64,000 nucleotides of DNA from assembly GCA_949752795.1 (NCBI GenBank), contig OX457057.1, positions 157,643,980 through 157,707,979 of the forward strand, in the 5' to 3' direction. Made by a program: the position numbers and the translations under genes. The notes beneath the pieces are model-generated. The model was not told where the DNA came from and did not search any database. It saw nothing but the letters and a program-made list of their open reading frames with translations. Origin of the DNA: Hyperoodon ampullatus (taxonomy: Eukaryota > Chordata > Mammalia > Artiodactyla > Ziphiidae). Shown one piece after another: positions 31,457 to 42,935 of this stretch. The stretch's first letter is position 1, and every line of letters begins with the position of its first letter.

Positions 31457-32139
31457 GCTGAAAAGATACACTAGATCAGATGAGCAGGTGAGATACGACC
31501 AGGCAAGGAAAATATATTAGTTGGATGAATTTCCCAGATACCTGCTTGACCTGGTAAGCTGGTCCCTGACTAATTTCTCAACCCCATCTAGAAAGTTAGA
31601 ATGAAATATTAAATAAAGGAATAAGTAAACATACTGACACTCAGGGAACAATTTGCCTTAGATGATGTAATTATAACTTTCAGTTAATTACAGTCACAGA
31701 GATTTTATGCCTCATCTCACAATCACTTCCTGCTAACAACAAGTTAATTCATTGCCACTACCTTTGCACCTTTCTGTTCCACATACAACACTCACCAGAA
31801 CTTAAAAAGACCTTGGGGGAAACTGCAAAGTGAGGGAGGAGAACGAGTTACCTGTCAGGCTAAGGGCCATGGAGGTTCTGAGTGCATAAAAAACCCCAAT
31901 AGAGGCAACATCCTAGAGGATTAGCGTATTAACACAACAACCTGCATTCTCTGTACATCTAATGAGGAAAATCCTCCTCCTGCCTGCCATTGCCCCTCCC
32001 CAACCAACTCCCTGAAGCATCTGGTACCCTGGGAATTTGTTCCCACCCAGGCAGGGCAAGTGAAGCCTGACACAAAACACTGTGAGCATCAGAGCAGCTA
32101 TCTGACATGCAGAGAAATGACCCATGAGGGGAATGTAAC
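31457..32139. other. Unrecognised intergenic DNA
   Basis: No gene seen. The 130-codon minus-strand frame at 31913-32305 overlaps the following L1 relic and is spurious. Confidence 0.4.
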
Positions 32140-32390
32140 CCAAGAAAATAACTTGTGGGAAAACAAAAATATTCCCAGCAGCACTATTTTTAAGGGAAAA
32201 AACTATAAAGAATGAAAAAGCAGACAAGTGTATAGAAGCACCAAAAATACCATGATGGAATACTACACAGCTGATAAAAATAACAAGTTTATGGACTACG
32301 AACATGTAAGAATGTTTATATAGAGGAGTGTGAAGTGGAAAGTTACAACTAATGTAAAAATTAATTTCTATGTCTGTGTCTAAATCCTGA
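32140..32390 (+). mobile_element. Old L1 3' fragment
   Basis: ACTATTTTTAAGGGAAAAAA, ACCATGATGGAATACTACAC and CACAGCTGATAAAAATAACA resemble the 3' end of an old L1M-type ORF2. Highly diverged. Confidence 0.55.
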
Positions 32391-32439
32391 ACACTGCTGT
32401 AAAAATTCTTACCACCCGAGAGATTAGAATCTTTATGAA

Positions 32440-33000
32440 TTTATCCTATCTCAAACTAAACGGACCACATTACTGCATTTCTCTAGTAAGAACATTCTCT
32501 CAGTCTTACAACTTCTACTTACATTTCTCCCACTAGTCTCACACTTCTCAGCTATCTCATAAGAGAATCCTAGGAGTCGTCTGTGACTCTTGGTCTGCCT
32601 GCCTGATTTTGGCAACACAATCCCTCTCCTTTCTTGTGTTCTAGCCACAAGGGCCTGTTGGATCCTTGAATTTGCCAAGTGCTCTGCTGTCTTGAGGTCT
32701 TGCCTTATGCACTTCCTGCTCCCTAGAAGGCCCTTGCTTTGCATAAGTCAACTCAACCAAGTCTCATATATGCCCCTCCACTGTTATCCACATGCACGTT
32801 TCCCTTCATAGCACCTAGCATGCTGTGTAATTATAGATATATTTGCATGACTAGTGGCTTACAATGTCCCCCTCCCCTAAATAGACTGTAAACTCCATGA
32901 GGAATCTGGGCTGTTCACAATCATATAACTACCTAGCACTTGACAGAGTGCCTGGCCCAGACTGGTTGTCTAATAAAACTTTGTGAATGAATGAATGGAT
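32440..33000 (+). mobile_element. L2 LINE fragment with 3' end
   Basis: CTCTTGGTCTGCCTGCC, ATAGACTGTAAACTCCATGA, GAGTGCCTGGCCCAGACTGG and a terminal GAATGAATGAATGG run match L2. Confidence 0.65.
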
Positions 33001-33037
33001 GTGTGAATGAATGAATGGATGTATGAATGAATGAAGT
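32983..33037. repeat. (TGAA)n-type tetranucleotide repeat
   Basis: Imperfect GAATGAATGGATG units expanded from the L2 terminal repeat. Confidence 0.85.
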
Positions 33038-33181
33038 GATGTGAATATAATTTTTTTATTGAAGTACAGTTGATGTACAATATTATATAAGTTACAGGTG
33101 TACAAAACAGTGACATAATTTTTAAAGGTTATACTCCATTTATACTTATTATAAAATATTGGCTAGATATGAATATAATTT
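33038..33181 (-). mobile_element. Very short L1 insertion with 16-bp duplication
   Basis: A 112-bp L1 3'-terminal piece in reverse (33054-33165, starting TTTTATTGAAGTACAGTTGA). It is flanked by GATGTGAATATAATTT and GATATGAATATAATTT, which differ at one base. A severely 5'-truncated retrotransposition event. Confidence 0.85.
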
Positions 33182-33254
33182 AATATTCATTAGGTTTTAT
33201 TTTTTTCCACAAAAATACCATGTAGTGTAGACTAATGAAAATGCCTTGCACTCA

Positions 33255-33500
33255 TTCGAATAGTACTTTCTAATTTCAAAGCATTTTCATATACAATGAT
33301 ACAATTTAAAAATTCTTTAGTATCCTATGAGGTAGATATTCCAGCTTCACATGTGAAGAAATGGAGACTTGGGGAAATGAAATAATTGGCCCAAGCTGAA
33401 CTAAGTGGTAGAGAGAGGTATGGAATCCACACTTGCTTGGATTCAGGCCAGTGACTTGGACCTTCTGCCTCTGTGGCTCCGAATATGTCACCGTGTCCAC
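33255..33500 (-). mobile_element. MIR-like SINE, antisense
   Basis: CATTTTCATATACAATGATA, TATCCTATGAGGTAGATATT, AAGAAATGGAGACTTGGGG and AATAATTGGCCCAAGCTGA fit a reverse-strand MIR or MIR3. Confidence 0.6.
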
Positions 33501-34744
33501 TATAGGATGCACTGGGAGCACCAGAGGGCTGGAAAGTGCAGAGGCATCATCCTGATGGCTACTGATACTTGAGAATGATGGGAGGTGATGGGGTTACAGT
33601 CTGGGAAGAGGGTCCTGGCCCTGGCCAGGGAGGGTTGGAGTGATGAGGCAGTGGGCAGTGGGCCTCAGATGTGGCTCTCAGGTCATTCTTTCACATGCAA
33701 CCTGCAGTTGTTCAATGCCTTGTTGTCAGTGTTACTCTGGCGATCATGCAATAGGTATATGAAACTATTGATTACTGATAATTGCACAGATGGCTCCATA
33801 GTCATCAAACTCAGATGCAACACAACAGAACCAATAGAGCATGGGCTTGGGGTCCAAGCTCCTGGGCTGAACGCCAAAGGTGTGGTCAGAAAGTCAAGTG
33901 ACACAGAGAAGTCAAGGAGAGTCAACATGGATATATCAACACCATCACTCTGGCAAAGCTATGACCTTATTCATCATATTGTTTGTCCTATCTGAATATT
34001 TATAAAAATAGAAGCTCAAAGGGCAAAGGTGTAGTGGGAGGGAGTATGATATAAAAAGGCAAGTAACCAAATGAAGGCCTAACCCTGAAGGCAGAAAATC
34101 CTTTCTTGGGTCACATGCTTTTAGTGCACCCTTGTCATCATTTCAACTTTCACACTGTGTTAAAGCCTTCATCGTCTTTTCAACCCCTGTCTACGGCTGC
34201 TTTCCATAAAGAGCTTGATGACAGCTCTGTCTGTTGGGAAAACCACAGCCTCATTTTTCTCTCTCTTCAGAAGAAGAGAGAAAAAACCCTTAGAACTGTG
34301 ATACCTGCCACCACTTAACAAGGTGGGCTTGCAAGGCCAGCAGTGGAGAGGCTGGTTATTTCTTCCCTGACAGCATTTGTAATTCCGGCAGCTGCCTCTA
34401 GGCAAATGGCAGGTGGTGCCTGATGTTGATTGCACAGGCCCAAAGTTGAGATTCACCCCAAACAAGTATAACTAAAACAAATCATGAGTTGAATGTTCAC
34501 TGCCTTTCTCATGCTTTTTGCATTATTAAATTACTAAATTTTTTGCATTATGCTTTTGTATTACTAAAATAATACTACAGTTATTATTAATAACATAATT
34601 ACTTGAGAGGAACACTGTAACATTGAAACAAATCCAATAATAAATATAGCTACCATTTTTAACACCTTGCCTATGTTACATTTTTCATTTTTCACAATAA
34701 CCTTTTTACTAGCAAGGAAAATGAGATTCAGACTTACCCAGTAG
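33501..34744. other. Unrecognised intergenic DNA
   Basis: No gene or clear repeat seen. A 136-codon open frame at 33585-33995 has no domain signature. Confidence 0.4.
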
Positions 34745-34885
34745 GGTGCGAAGTTGGAAGTTAGGAGATTAAGTCTGTTCCCAACGATGTTATTAATTAG
34801 CTGTGTGGCCACAGGCAAGTCTAGTTACCTCTCTGGACTTCGATTTCCTTTCTGGAGACAGAAAATGAGTGAGTTAGACTTGCAG
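34745..34885 (+). mobile_element. MIR SINE fragment
   Basis: TTAATTAGCTGTGTGGCCAC, AGGCAAGTCTAGTTACCTCT and GGACTTCGATTTCC are MIR core words. Confidence 0.65.
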
Positions 34886-35009
34886 ATGGTGCAGGTACCT
34901 TCTTGCTTTAAGTGTCTTCAGGCTGAATTTTATTGCTTTCTTTCATCAATGATTGTTCTAGTTCTTGTTTGGGGTTTTGGGTTTTTTCTTTCCTAATCCC
35001 CATAGTTTT

Positions 35010-35215
35010 CTCATCATCCAACTCTCAGCTTATCACCTCTCAGTGAGATTTCATTGACCAATCCTGCTAAAATAGCTTGTCCAGCCTCCCACTCTTTATT
35101 ACAAAGTCTAAACACCTTGGCATGGCACACACAACTGCCGCAGATTGGCCCCAATTTTCTCCTCCAGAACCTAGTAAACAGTCAATGAATATTTGTTGAT
35201 TGAATTTATGAATAA
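35010..35215 (+). mobile_element. L2 3'-end fragment
   Basis: TTACAAAGTCTAAACACCTTGG, GATTGGCCCCAATTTTCTCC and CAATGAATATTTGTTGATTG match L2. Confidence 0.6.
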
Positions 35216-35261
35216 ATCCAATTTATTAAAAGTTCTTTTGATTCTGTCACAAAAACCCTAG

Positions 35262-35440
35262 AATTGTGCTGTCCAATATGGTAGTCAATAGCCACATATA
35301 GCTATTTAAATTTAAATTAAAAGTTCAGTTCCTCAGTCTCACTGGCCACCTTTCAAGTAGTCAATGCTGTATGTGGCTAGTGGCTAGTGTAACGGGCAGT
35401 GCAGAATAAAACATGTCCATCATTGCGGAAAGTTCTACTG
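35262..35440 (+). mobile_element. MER5A-like hAT-Charlie MITE
   Basis: GAATTGTGCTGTCCAATATG, TAGCCACATATAGCTATTTA and GTATGTGGCTAGTGGCTAGTG are diagnostic of MER5. Part of the interior is deleted. Confidence 0.85.
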
Positions 35441-35449
35441 GGGAGTGCT

Positions 35450-35700
35450 GGTCTAAATTCTGGCCCTTTCTCTCCAACCCCACCATGATTCCTCACCTGG
35501 ATTCTTGTAACAGTCTCCTAAGTGGCCTGAGAGTAGCCTCCTCCCATGCTAGTCCATTCTCCACTCTGCCTCATTCATTTAGTTCATTTATTCATGCAGC
35601 AGATATTTAAGGAGGACCTTATACATGCCAGGTCTTCACAGGAGACCAAGCAGGGCACGAGTCAGACCTAGTCCTGCCTCTGTGAACTTACAGGCTGGAG
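35450..35700. mobile_element. L2-related fragments
   Basis: GGATTCTTGTAACAGTCTCC (plus, internal L2) is followed by TTCATTTATTCATGCAGCAG and ACATGCCAGGTCTTCACAGG (minus, L2-type 3' end). Confidence 0.5.
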
Positions 35701-35856
35701 ATAATGTGTGTATGTCATTCTCACGCTTCAGAACTAATGTTGGGTCTTCTACCAAAGTACTCTACAGTGTTGTTCCTAGAATTCTGGGCTCTGGGGGATA
35801 CAGCAGACAGAGTCAACTCTGCTCTCAAGAGGGGGTTAACTGATGGAGAGGTTCCT

Positions 35857-35884
35857 GTGTGTGTGTGTGCGCGTGTGTGTGTGT
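35857..35884. repeat. (GT)n microsatellite
   Basis: GTGTGTGTGTGTGCGCGTGT-type run of about 14 units, with one GCGC interruption. Confidence 0.95.
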
Positions 35885-35911
35885 AAAATGGCAGGAGGGC
35901 CCGTGGGCTGC

Positions 35912-36022
35912 ATCCCTGTGACCTCATCTAATCCTAATTACCTCCCAAAGGCCCCACTCCATCTTCTGATATACTCACACTGGGGTATAGGTTTTCAACA
36001 TATGAATTCAGTCCATAACAGT
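35912..36022 (-). mobile_element. MLT1-type LTR fragment, antisense
   Basis: GACCTCATCTAATCCTAATT, ACCTCCCAAAGGCCCCACTC and CAACATATGAATTCAGTCCA match the reverse of a MaLR LTR 5' end. Confidence 0.65.
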
Positions 36023-38000
36023 GGTTGACTACCTAGCAGCTTTTCCCCTCCTTCTTCTTTACACACAGAAGTCCACTTCCACTAGAGAGGCCAGTTACTT
36101 TCCCAGCTTCATCATAGGCAGAACATAGGCGTGTGACCCTATCCTGACCCTTGATACTAAGGAGAAATCTGCCAGGGGGTAAAATTTTGGAAAAATTTTT
36201 CCTCCCTATTTAAAAAAGAGAGATAAAACTCGAATGGTGTGCACTGTCTCCCTCTCTTCCTTTGGATATTTTTGTGAAGACATAATGCTTAATGCTAGAT
36301 GGCTAACCTACATCCATATGGGAGAGACTAAAGAATGACAGATAAGTCAATATGGAATCTTTACTACCTTGTTACTATATTAATCACCCTCATAAAATAG
36401 ATTCCTCCTTGTTTAAGTTACTATTAGTTAACTATTTGTTTATTTGCAGCCAAGATGATTCCAAAGGACTATGGTATTAAAAAGACAGCCCTACAACACA
36501 TTGCAGGAAATTTGTATTCAGCTGTAATTTAAACACATTAAAAAATGTGTTTATTATAATTTTCTTCCATTACATGACAGGCAAAATAAAGAACATAAAG
36601 AGCAGGACAAAAAGAATAGCTAGTGTTGGGTTTGGAAAGGCATAGGTCCATCAGCAAATAAGCTGGTAGTAAACAAAGTAAATAGCCAGTATTTTGCCAC
36701 ACACTGGAAAGAATCACATTCTCCTTTGTAACTAAGAAAGGTTGTATTTAAAGGGAACATTGGGTAAAAGTATAAACAAAGACTGAGAACTCTCTGAAAA
36801 CAGTAAGGGTCTAGAAGCAAGAAAGCAATAACCCAGTGCAGATCAGAGCAGGATACTAACAGTGTAGCCTAAGAAGAGGGTCAGTGGAATCCAGAAGACA
36901 AACCTAAGGTCTACATCAGACCACTGTCTTCTCTCAGCTCAGCTCTATATGTTTCAGTAATTCTCAACTAAGCTTTCTGCTTTTCTTAGTAAGACCCAAG
37001 TTAAAGTGCCCCTCAACATACTGCTACGTATAGATACAAGGTCTGCATGGGTCTGCTCTGATTTGAAATAAAGATTCTGACACTCTTTTGTCAGATTTTT
37101 CTACCAAGATGAACATCTTTCTGGGGGTATTGCAATTTAGATATTTATTAAGCACTTTTATAAGCTGGTGGTATTATAGCTACTTCCAAAGTTGATTAAA
37201 CAGACACAGCCAAGGAAGGGAGGATGGCTCCATCTGTCCATTAATGATGCTGGCAGCCCTGAGCAAGAGATCCAGGCATGGGGCAATCTGTCACATCCCA
37301 GTTATGAATGTCCTGTGGTGCTTTTAATGGGAACCAAGGTGCTGCACTAGGCAGCTGTCCCCTAAGAATAAGACTCCTTGATCTGAGGCAACTAGAATTA
37401 AACCACTTACTTCTCCAGAAAAAAAGAAATGGATTCCATGATGTGGTCTACCTCCTTTCCCATTGTTCACACACTAGTTTTTTAAGAAGGGAAACTTGAG
37501 TTCCCTGAAAGGAAGCTGATCCTAATGTTTGGTAAAGTACTATGTTTAAAGAAAACCCCACAAAACTCAGAGCTGTGAATGAATGACACAAATGTCTTCA
37601 TAAAACTGCAGCCCGTGTGAAATATGGCTGATCCAACACATCAGGAATTAGTGAGTCTTCCCACAAGGCCCAGCTTGCTTTAAGGCTAAAAATGGAATGA
37701 GAAACTCCAACTCATGTCATCTAATCTGATCAAGGGCAGAGTCTTTGGGCTATTCTCTCAGCATTCAAGGAATGTGCTATTATTCCCCTGATAGCACACA
37801 AACTCTCCATGAGTTGCAGAGTCCCAGTGGAGATGTAAGTGTTTTGCCTCTGGTGAAAATGAACTTCCATGGAAAATGTGACACAAACACTACCTTTTGG
37901 GTCTCAAATGAATCAGGTTTTATGCCAGAAAGACTTTTCTCATCAAAACTGTACTTTGGGGAAGTGGCTCTCAAAGGGCTTGTGGGGCTTCCTGATGGTC
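36023..38000. other. Mostly unrecognised intergenic DNA
   Basis: 36030-36370 has the feel of an old dispersed repeat (GGCGTGTGACCCTATCCTGA, AATTTTTCCTCCCTATTTAA) that I cannot name. Nothing recognisable in 36371-38000. Confidence 0.4.
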
Positions 38001-38241
38001 CTCCAGGGCAGGGGTCCCCAACCCCTGGGCCATGGACCGGTACTGGGCCACAGCCTGGTAGGAACCGGGCTGCACAGCAGGAGGTCAGTGGCAGGGCAGT
38101 GAGTGAAGCTTCATCTGCTGCTCCCCCATCGCTGGCATTACCGCCTGAAACACCCTCCCCACCCACCCCGGTCCGTGGAAAAATTGTCTTCCATGAAACC
38201 GGTCCCCGGTGTCAAAAAGGTTGGGGACCACTACCCTAGGG
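38001..38241 (+). mobile_element. hAT-type MITE with terminal inverted repeats
   Basis: The element (38009-38233) starts CAGGGGTCCCCAACC and ends GGTTGGGGACCACTA, near-perfect inverted termini. The flanking 8-mers CTCCAGGG (38001-38008) and CCCTAGGG (38234-38241) match at 6 of 8 positions, as expected of an old hAT target duplication. The interior is deleted relative to the family. It has no coding capacity; the 164-codon frame overlapping it is incidental. Confidence 0.85.
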
Positions 38242-38299
38242 CCTGACTGCCCCCCCAACCCCTACCCCGTGACCTGTTCTGTTTTACTCAGGTTTAAAA

Positions 38300-38490
38300 A
38301 GCGGAAAAATATAGAGCAGTGGGAAGAGTATGGTCAGGGGAGTCAGATCTGTGATTAAATTTTAAGCCTGCTGCTTCCTCACTGTGTGATATTGGATACA
38401 TTCACTAATTTCCCTGAGCATCTACCTTAGAGGGTTGATGTGAGCCAATATATGTAACATACCTAAGAAAACACAAAGGATCAGATTGTT
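38300..38490 (+). mobile_element. MIR SINE
   Basis: TAGAGCAGTGGGAAGAGTAT, GGAGTCAGATCTGTGATT, TCACTGTGTGATATTGG and TAGAGGGTTGATGTGAGCCA follow MIR order. Confidence 0.7.
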
Positions 38491-39119
38491 AAAGCATACT
38501 CATAAGAATAGATCTTACCCAGTGTCAAGCTTTACTAATAACATCAGTGAAACAGGTCATTGCAAGGCTCAGGTAAAGCAATGAGTGGTCTGAGACTAAT
38601 GCAGCCGCCCAGGCCCTTTTATGCCACATCAAGATATTCTCTTGCCCAGATGAACATAGAAAACCTTTAAGCCATATATATAGCCACATCACCTACACGG
38701 AAACGAGTCATTGGGAAGTACCTTCATATTTATATTCAGATAGTTACCTAATTTACTTTACTTTTTCCCAGAAACCATGCTCAACGTATCCATAGGTTCT
38801 AGATTTGTAACAAATGAGCAACCCAGGCAGATCAGGTATCTCCTTATAAAAGCATTTCATAGATAAGGATCCTGCAACTAGCAAATATCATTAGTATGCT
38901 TAGTTGGATGTCTATCATTAGCATGCTTACATGAAGATTTGACTGAGTTACCTTCCTTCTGTCTGTCCCATGGGCTTCCCCCCCGGTAAAGAGAGAGGAT
39001 GGATTGTAGGCCTATTGTTAAACACTTCCTGCCTAGAACCTAACCCAGACTGGAACTTGACAGATAGTAGCTTTTATCACATTATGAAAAATAATAACTA
39101 CAATATGACTGTGCTTACT
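38491..39119. other. Unrecognised intergenic DNA
   Basis: Nothing recognisable seen. Confidence 0.4.
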
Positions 39120-39740
39120 GTACTTCTATTTCTTCCTGACTTTCCAGGTCTCGCCTAATTCAGCCTCTCTCTTTCATCTAGGCCTCACCTGTCCAATTGT
39201 GTGCAATTCTCACCTCAGCCTTTTCTCCCCTTATTCCATTCTACTGGCTCTACCCATCTTTCAAGGACAGTCAAGAGCCCCTTCCTCCTGAAAACATCCA
39301 TGTCTACTTCTGCCCTCTGATCTCACCCTTTCTACCATCTCTAATCCATGATCTAACACTGAATTTAGAGTATCTTACATCATTCTGTTTCTTACTTTTG
39401 TATGTATGACAGTTTTCTTTCTCTAAATAGGTTATAAATCCTAGGAGAGCTGAGAACTCTAACTTGCTCTGAGTCACTTATACCAGGAAACATTGCTTGA
39501 TCCACCTCCCCAACAGACGTGGTCCCACGTTATTGACTCCATCAACACCCCACTTCCCATACTGTGAGGTTATCATAATTTCTTGTAATTCCAGATTTAA
39601 TTGTTGTTTCTCTTTAAGGGCAACAAGCTCCTGGAAGACAGGGTCATGTCTCTTTTGCTCACTCTTATAAACCTAGTGCCGGATACAGCACCTGGCAAGG
39701 AGTAGGTAATTAATAAATATTTGTTGAAGAACCTGATTTT
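39120..39740 (+). mobile_element. L2 LINE fragments
   Basis: ACAGGGTCATGTCTCTTTTG, CAGCACCTGGCAAGGAGTAG and ATTAATAAATATTTGTTGAA (39640-39730) form a clear L2 3' end. Upstream text from 39120 is L2-like, with at least two overlapping pieces. Confidence 0.65.
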
Positions 39741-39784
39741 CTAGTGGTAAAACTAGGTGGAGCAAGGAGGTCCATTAATGTATA

Positions 39785-39870
39785 CAATGAACATATTGAG
39801 CACCTACTCTGGACACTCAGGGTGCAGAGATGAATAAGACATGATTTCAGTCATCTAATGTCTGGCCTGA
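39785..39870 (-). mobile_element. L2-type 3'-end fragment
   Basis: ATATTGAGCACCTACTCTGG and GTGCAGAGATGAATAAGACA are reverse-strand L2-type words. Confidence 0.5.
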
Positions 39871-40729
39871 GAAAGTTTGAGTCAACTTCTTTACCACCAC
39901 TATCTGGGTCTATAGATATGTAAAAAAATGTTAAGCAGATAAAAGTCAAAACCAAATCCCATTAGTTAAGCCCAATGAGTTAATGGGAAGAAAGTAGAAA
40001 AAATAGGGGAATGTAGCTCTAGAGGGGTGTGGGTGCTCTCAGGAAGACTTCCTGCTCCCACTGCCTCTTCTTCCTCCCCAGTGGCCATCGTACAAGTTTT
40101 ACCACTGGCCTCAATTCATGTGAAATCCTTACAGCAATCCTTAAATTGAGCTTTAACTTAGTAAATAGACAGTTGTGTACGTATACACTAGGGCACCTTT
40201 CTGGATACCTTTTTTTTTTAGAATGACACAATCTGAATAGCATTCCGACTTGTTTAGAGCAGATTTTGGCCACCAACGTAAAGCTACATGCTAATTAACT
40301 ATATTGTTCAAACCAGATAATAATAGATACTTAATTTTGTCCATCGTAATATCACACTATGTAGTAAAAGACATCATCTTATCATTGCTTTTCCTAAATC
40401 AACAACTCTCTTAAGTTTGGTACAGGGTCAGTCCATTCCTTAGTCTTCTGAGTAATAAGGGAATCAATGAATTTGGTATTTATTAGTTGTATCTTATGAA
40501 AGCTAAAGAGAAACTCTAGTGGGCCAATCTCTCAACTCCTCCTGGGAAGAGGGGCTGGGATTATGGAATGGTGGCAGAGGGATTCATATATGATATTTCC
40601 TCAAGTATGTAAGGTGATTCCCTTCCTTCCTTCCTCCCTCCCCCCCTCCCTCTTTTCCTTCCATCCATTCTGAGCCAAATGATTACATAGTGCTGCTCAA
40701 TATGAGAAAGTTTCTTCCACTCAGGCTTT
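39871..40729. other. Unrecognised intergenic DNA with a pyrimidine-rich patch
   Basis: No gene seen. 40618-40668 is a CTTC/CTCC pyrimidine run. Confidence 0.45.
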
Positions 40730-41135
40730 CACCTTCCGAGGCTCCTTCTTGGTGCCCAAGCTAAAGCTGTCTGCAATCTACACCGACATCCCTAGCCGCC
40801 TTTGGCTGTATATTAAAAAGATTGATTCTTTCAAAAGCAATTAGCTGGCTGCTTCTTTTGCCCCATTACATTTGCCCTCCCACTAAGGGGCTTCTCTTTT
40901 TCTTCCCTCCTGGAAGGTGAGCTCCATATCCCTTTGGTACTCTCTTCAAAGCCTTTTCCATGCTCCGTCCTCCTCTTCCACAATGTGTTAGTAATTATTT
41001 CTCTGCTCTCCCACTAAACTGGAGCTCTTTGAAGGCAGGATCTGTGTCTCATTTGCCTTAGCATACCCAGTGCCTTCAAGCGGGCCTGGCACATGGTGAG
41101 TGTTGAGTAAATGTTTGGATTTAATGAATACATTG
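40730..41135 (+). mobile_element. L2 LINE 3' end
   Basis: TAAACTGGAGCTCTTTGAAGG, CAGGATCTGTGTCTCATTTG, CTGGCACATGGTGAGTGTTG and AGTAAATGTTTGGATTTAAT are L2 3'UTR words in order. Confidence 0.75.
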
Positions 41136-42309
41136 AATCAACGTTGAATCAGAGAACAAATACTTAGCATCTGGGAGATACAAAAAGAAGTAGGTTTAAT
41201 GATTCATATTCGAGCACTTCATCCATCTGTGACAGAGGAATAAATGGCAAGGGATCCTATAGGCTACAACACCCTTCTGGGTGAAGCCAGGGTGGGTGGA
41301 GAGGCAGTAACAAGAAAGAACAATAGAAATTTGATCTGTGTCTTTTGTAGTCTCTGGGGACAGCCGGACAACACTGATTTAAAGAGAAATTTGAGGGGAA
41401 AAAAAAAAAACCAGACAAAAGAACCCCCTCAACTGGTTTCAATTTAGCCAATGTAACCCCCTTCCAATTTATCAGGACTCAGCACTTTTTTTTTTTCTCT
41501 TTCCACACCACTTAGAACTCTGACCAATGATCTCAGATGGTTCTTTTTTCCCACATAGATTTTGGTACCATCTCTAATGCATTCATTTGGATTAAAAATA
41601 AAGACAAAATGAATTACAGTTGCTTAAGAGGCCTCTTCTGTCCCCTCCCCGATCTGTCCATAGGAGGTCCAAAGCCCAGAAGTCTACTTGGAGGGCCCTG
41701 GCGGAGGCGTCCTGAGGAATGTAAACAGCATTATGAAACCAGAACCTCAGAGTTTTGGTGAGAGAATGGAGTTTTGGGAGGTCCCTCTCCCTGATGTGTC
41801 CACGAGTTGGAGTTAGCTATGCTTCTAAGAGACGGAACAGCCATTAGTCAAGGCCAACTTGAAGGAAAATATGTCTTATACTGTAAGCTCAACCCCGTAA
41901 TTCCTAAAATGGACCCGTCTGGGCTACTTCCAGACTGCACAACCTAAACTAAAGAGAGAGTGGAACAAATGTGATTATCATATTTTATTAGTGTCCCCCT
42001 GTGCACTGTCCTGGTCTCAGGTGCCTGACCATCTAAGACATTCTCTTAGCTCAGCCTCAGGATACAGACATTTGCCTGATGGATAAGTAGTTGGCAAAAG
42101 CACATTAAGTTCCTCAGAGGAAAGATGCAGTCATATTATTTGACCCAAATCATTATGACTTATATACAGAAATAGGATTGGAAGATTTCAGGGAGTGTGG
42201 TTTGCTTTCTTTCTGACGTCCTCAATTTCTCATCGGAAGCTTAACATGGATTTGCAACTGTTTGGTACAGGATTTCTAGAATTCTCTTTCTCTCCTAGAA
42301 AGGTGGGTA
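41136..42309. other. Unrecognised intergenic DNA
   Basis: No gene or clear repeat seen. Confidence 0.4.
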
Positions 42310-42935
42310 TTTTATTAGAAGCAATAGTAATAGCAATAGCTACACTTAATGACTCTCCACCTTGTGTCAGGTGCCACTGCAAAGCCCTTTATATGAGTTA
42401 CTTCTGTATTAGTTTGCTAGGGCTTCCTTAACAAAATCTACAGCCTGTTGGGCTTAAACAACAGAAATTAATTTTCTCACAGTTCTGGAAGCTAGAAGTC
42501 CAAGATCAAGCTGCCAGAAAATTTAGTTTCTGTTGAGGCCTCTCTTCCTGGCTTGCAGATGGTACTTTCTCACTGTGTCCTCACATGCCTTTTCTTCTTT
42601 GCACACAAGGAGAGACAGAGAAAGATCCCTGGTGTCTCTTCCTCTTCTTATAAGGACATTAGTCCTATTGAATTAAGGCCTCACCCTATGACCTCATTTT
42701 AATCTGATTACCTCCTTATAGGGCCTAACTCCAAATACAGTCACACCGGGGCTTAGAGCTTCAACATATGAATTTTGGCGGAACACAATTCAGTTCATAA
42801 TAACCTCACTGAGTCCTCTCCACAAGCTTGGGAAGTCAGGGGCATTCTCTACCTTCTACTGCTGGATAAATTGAGGGTTAAGTAGTTTGCCCAAAGTCTC
42901 ACTGCCAATAAGTAACTTGTTGGTGTTGGTGTTGC
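42310..42935 (-). mobile_element. MIR SINE split by an LTR insertion
   Basis: The first MIR part (42310-42405) has TAGCTACACTTAATGACTC, CTTGTGTCAGGTGCCACTG and CTTTATATGAGTTACTTC. The second (42806-42935) resumes with AACCTCACTGAGTCCTCTCC, TGGATAAATTGAGGGTTAAG and GTTTGCCCAAAGTCTCAC. Joined, they read as one reverse-strand MIR, so the LTR between is younger. Confidence 0.75.
42406..42805 (-). mobile_element. MLT1-type LTR, antisense, inside a MIR
   Basis: TGTATTAGTTTGCTAGGGCT, TCACAGTTCTGGAAGCTAGA, TAAGGACATTAGTCCTATTG and CAACATATGAATTTTGGCGG are the reverse of a classic MaLR LTR. About 400 bp, essentially complete. Confidence 0.85.

Noticed and set aside
37745..38239. 164-codon open frame
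   Set aside because: Its second half runs through a hAT MITE and stays open only because of that GC-rich element.
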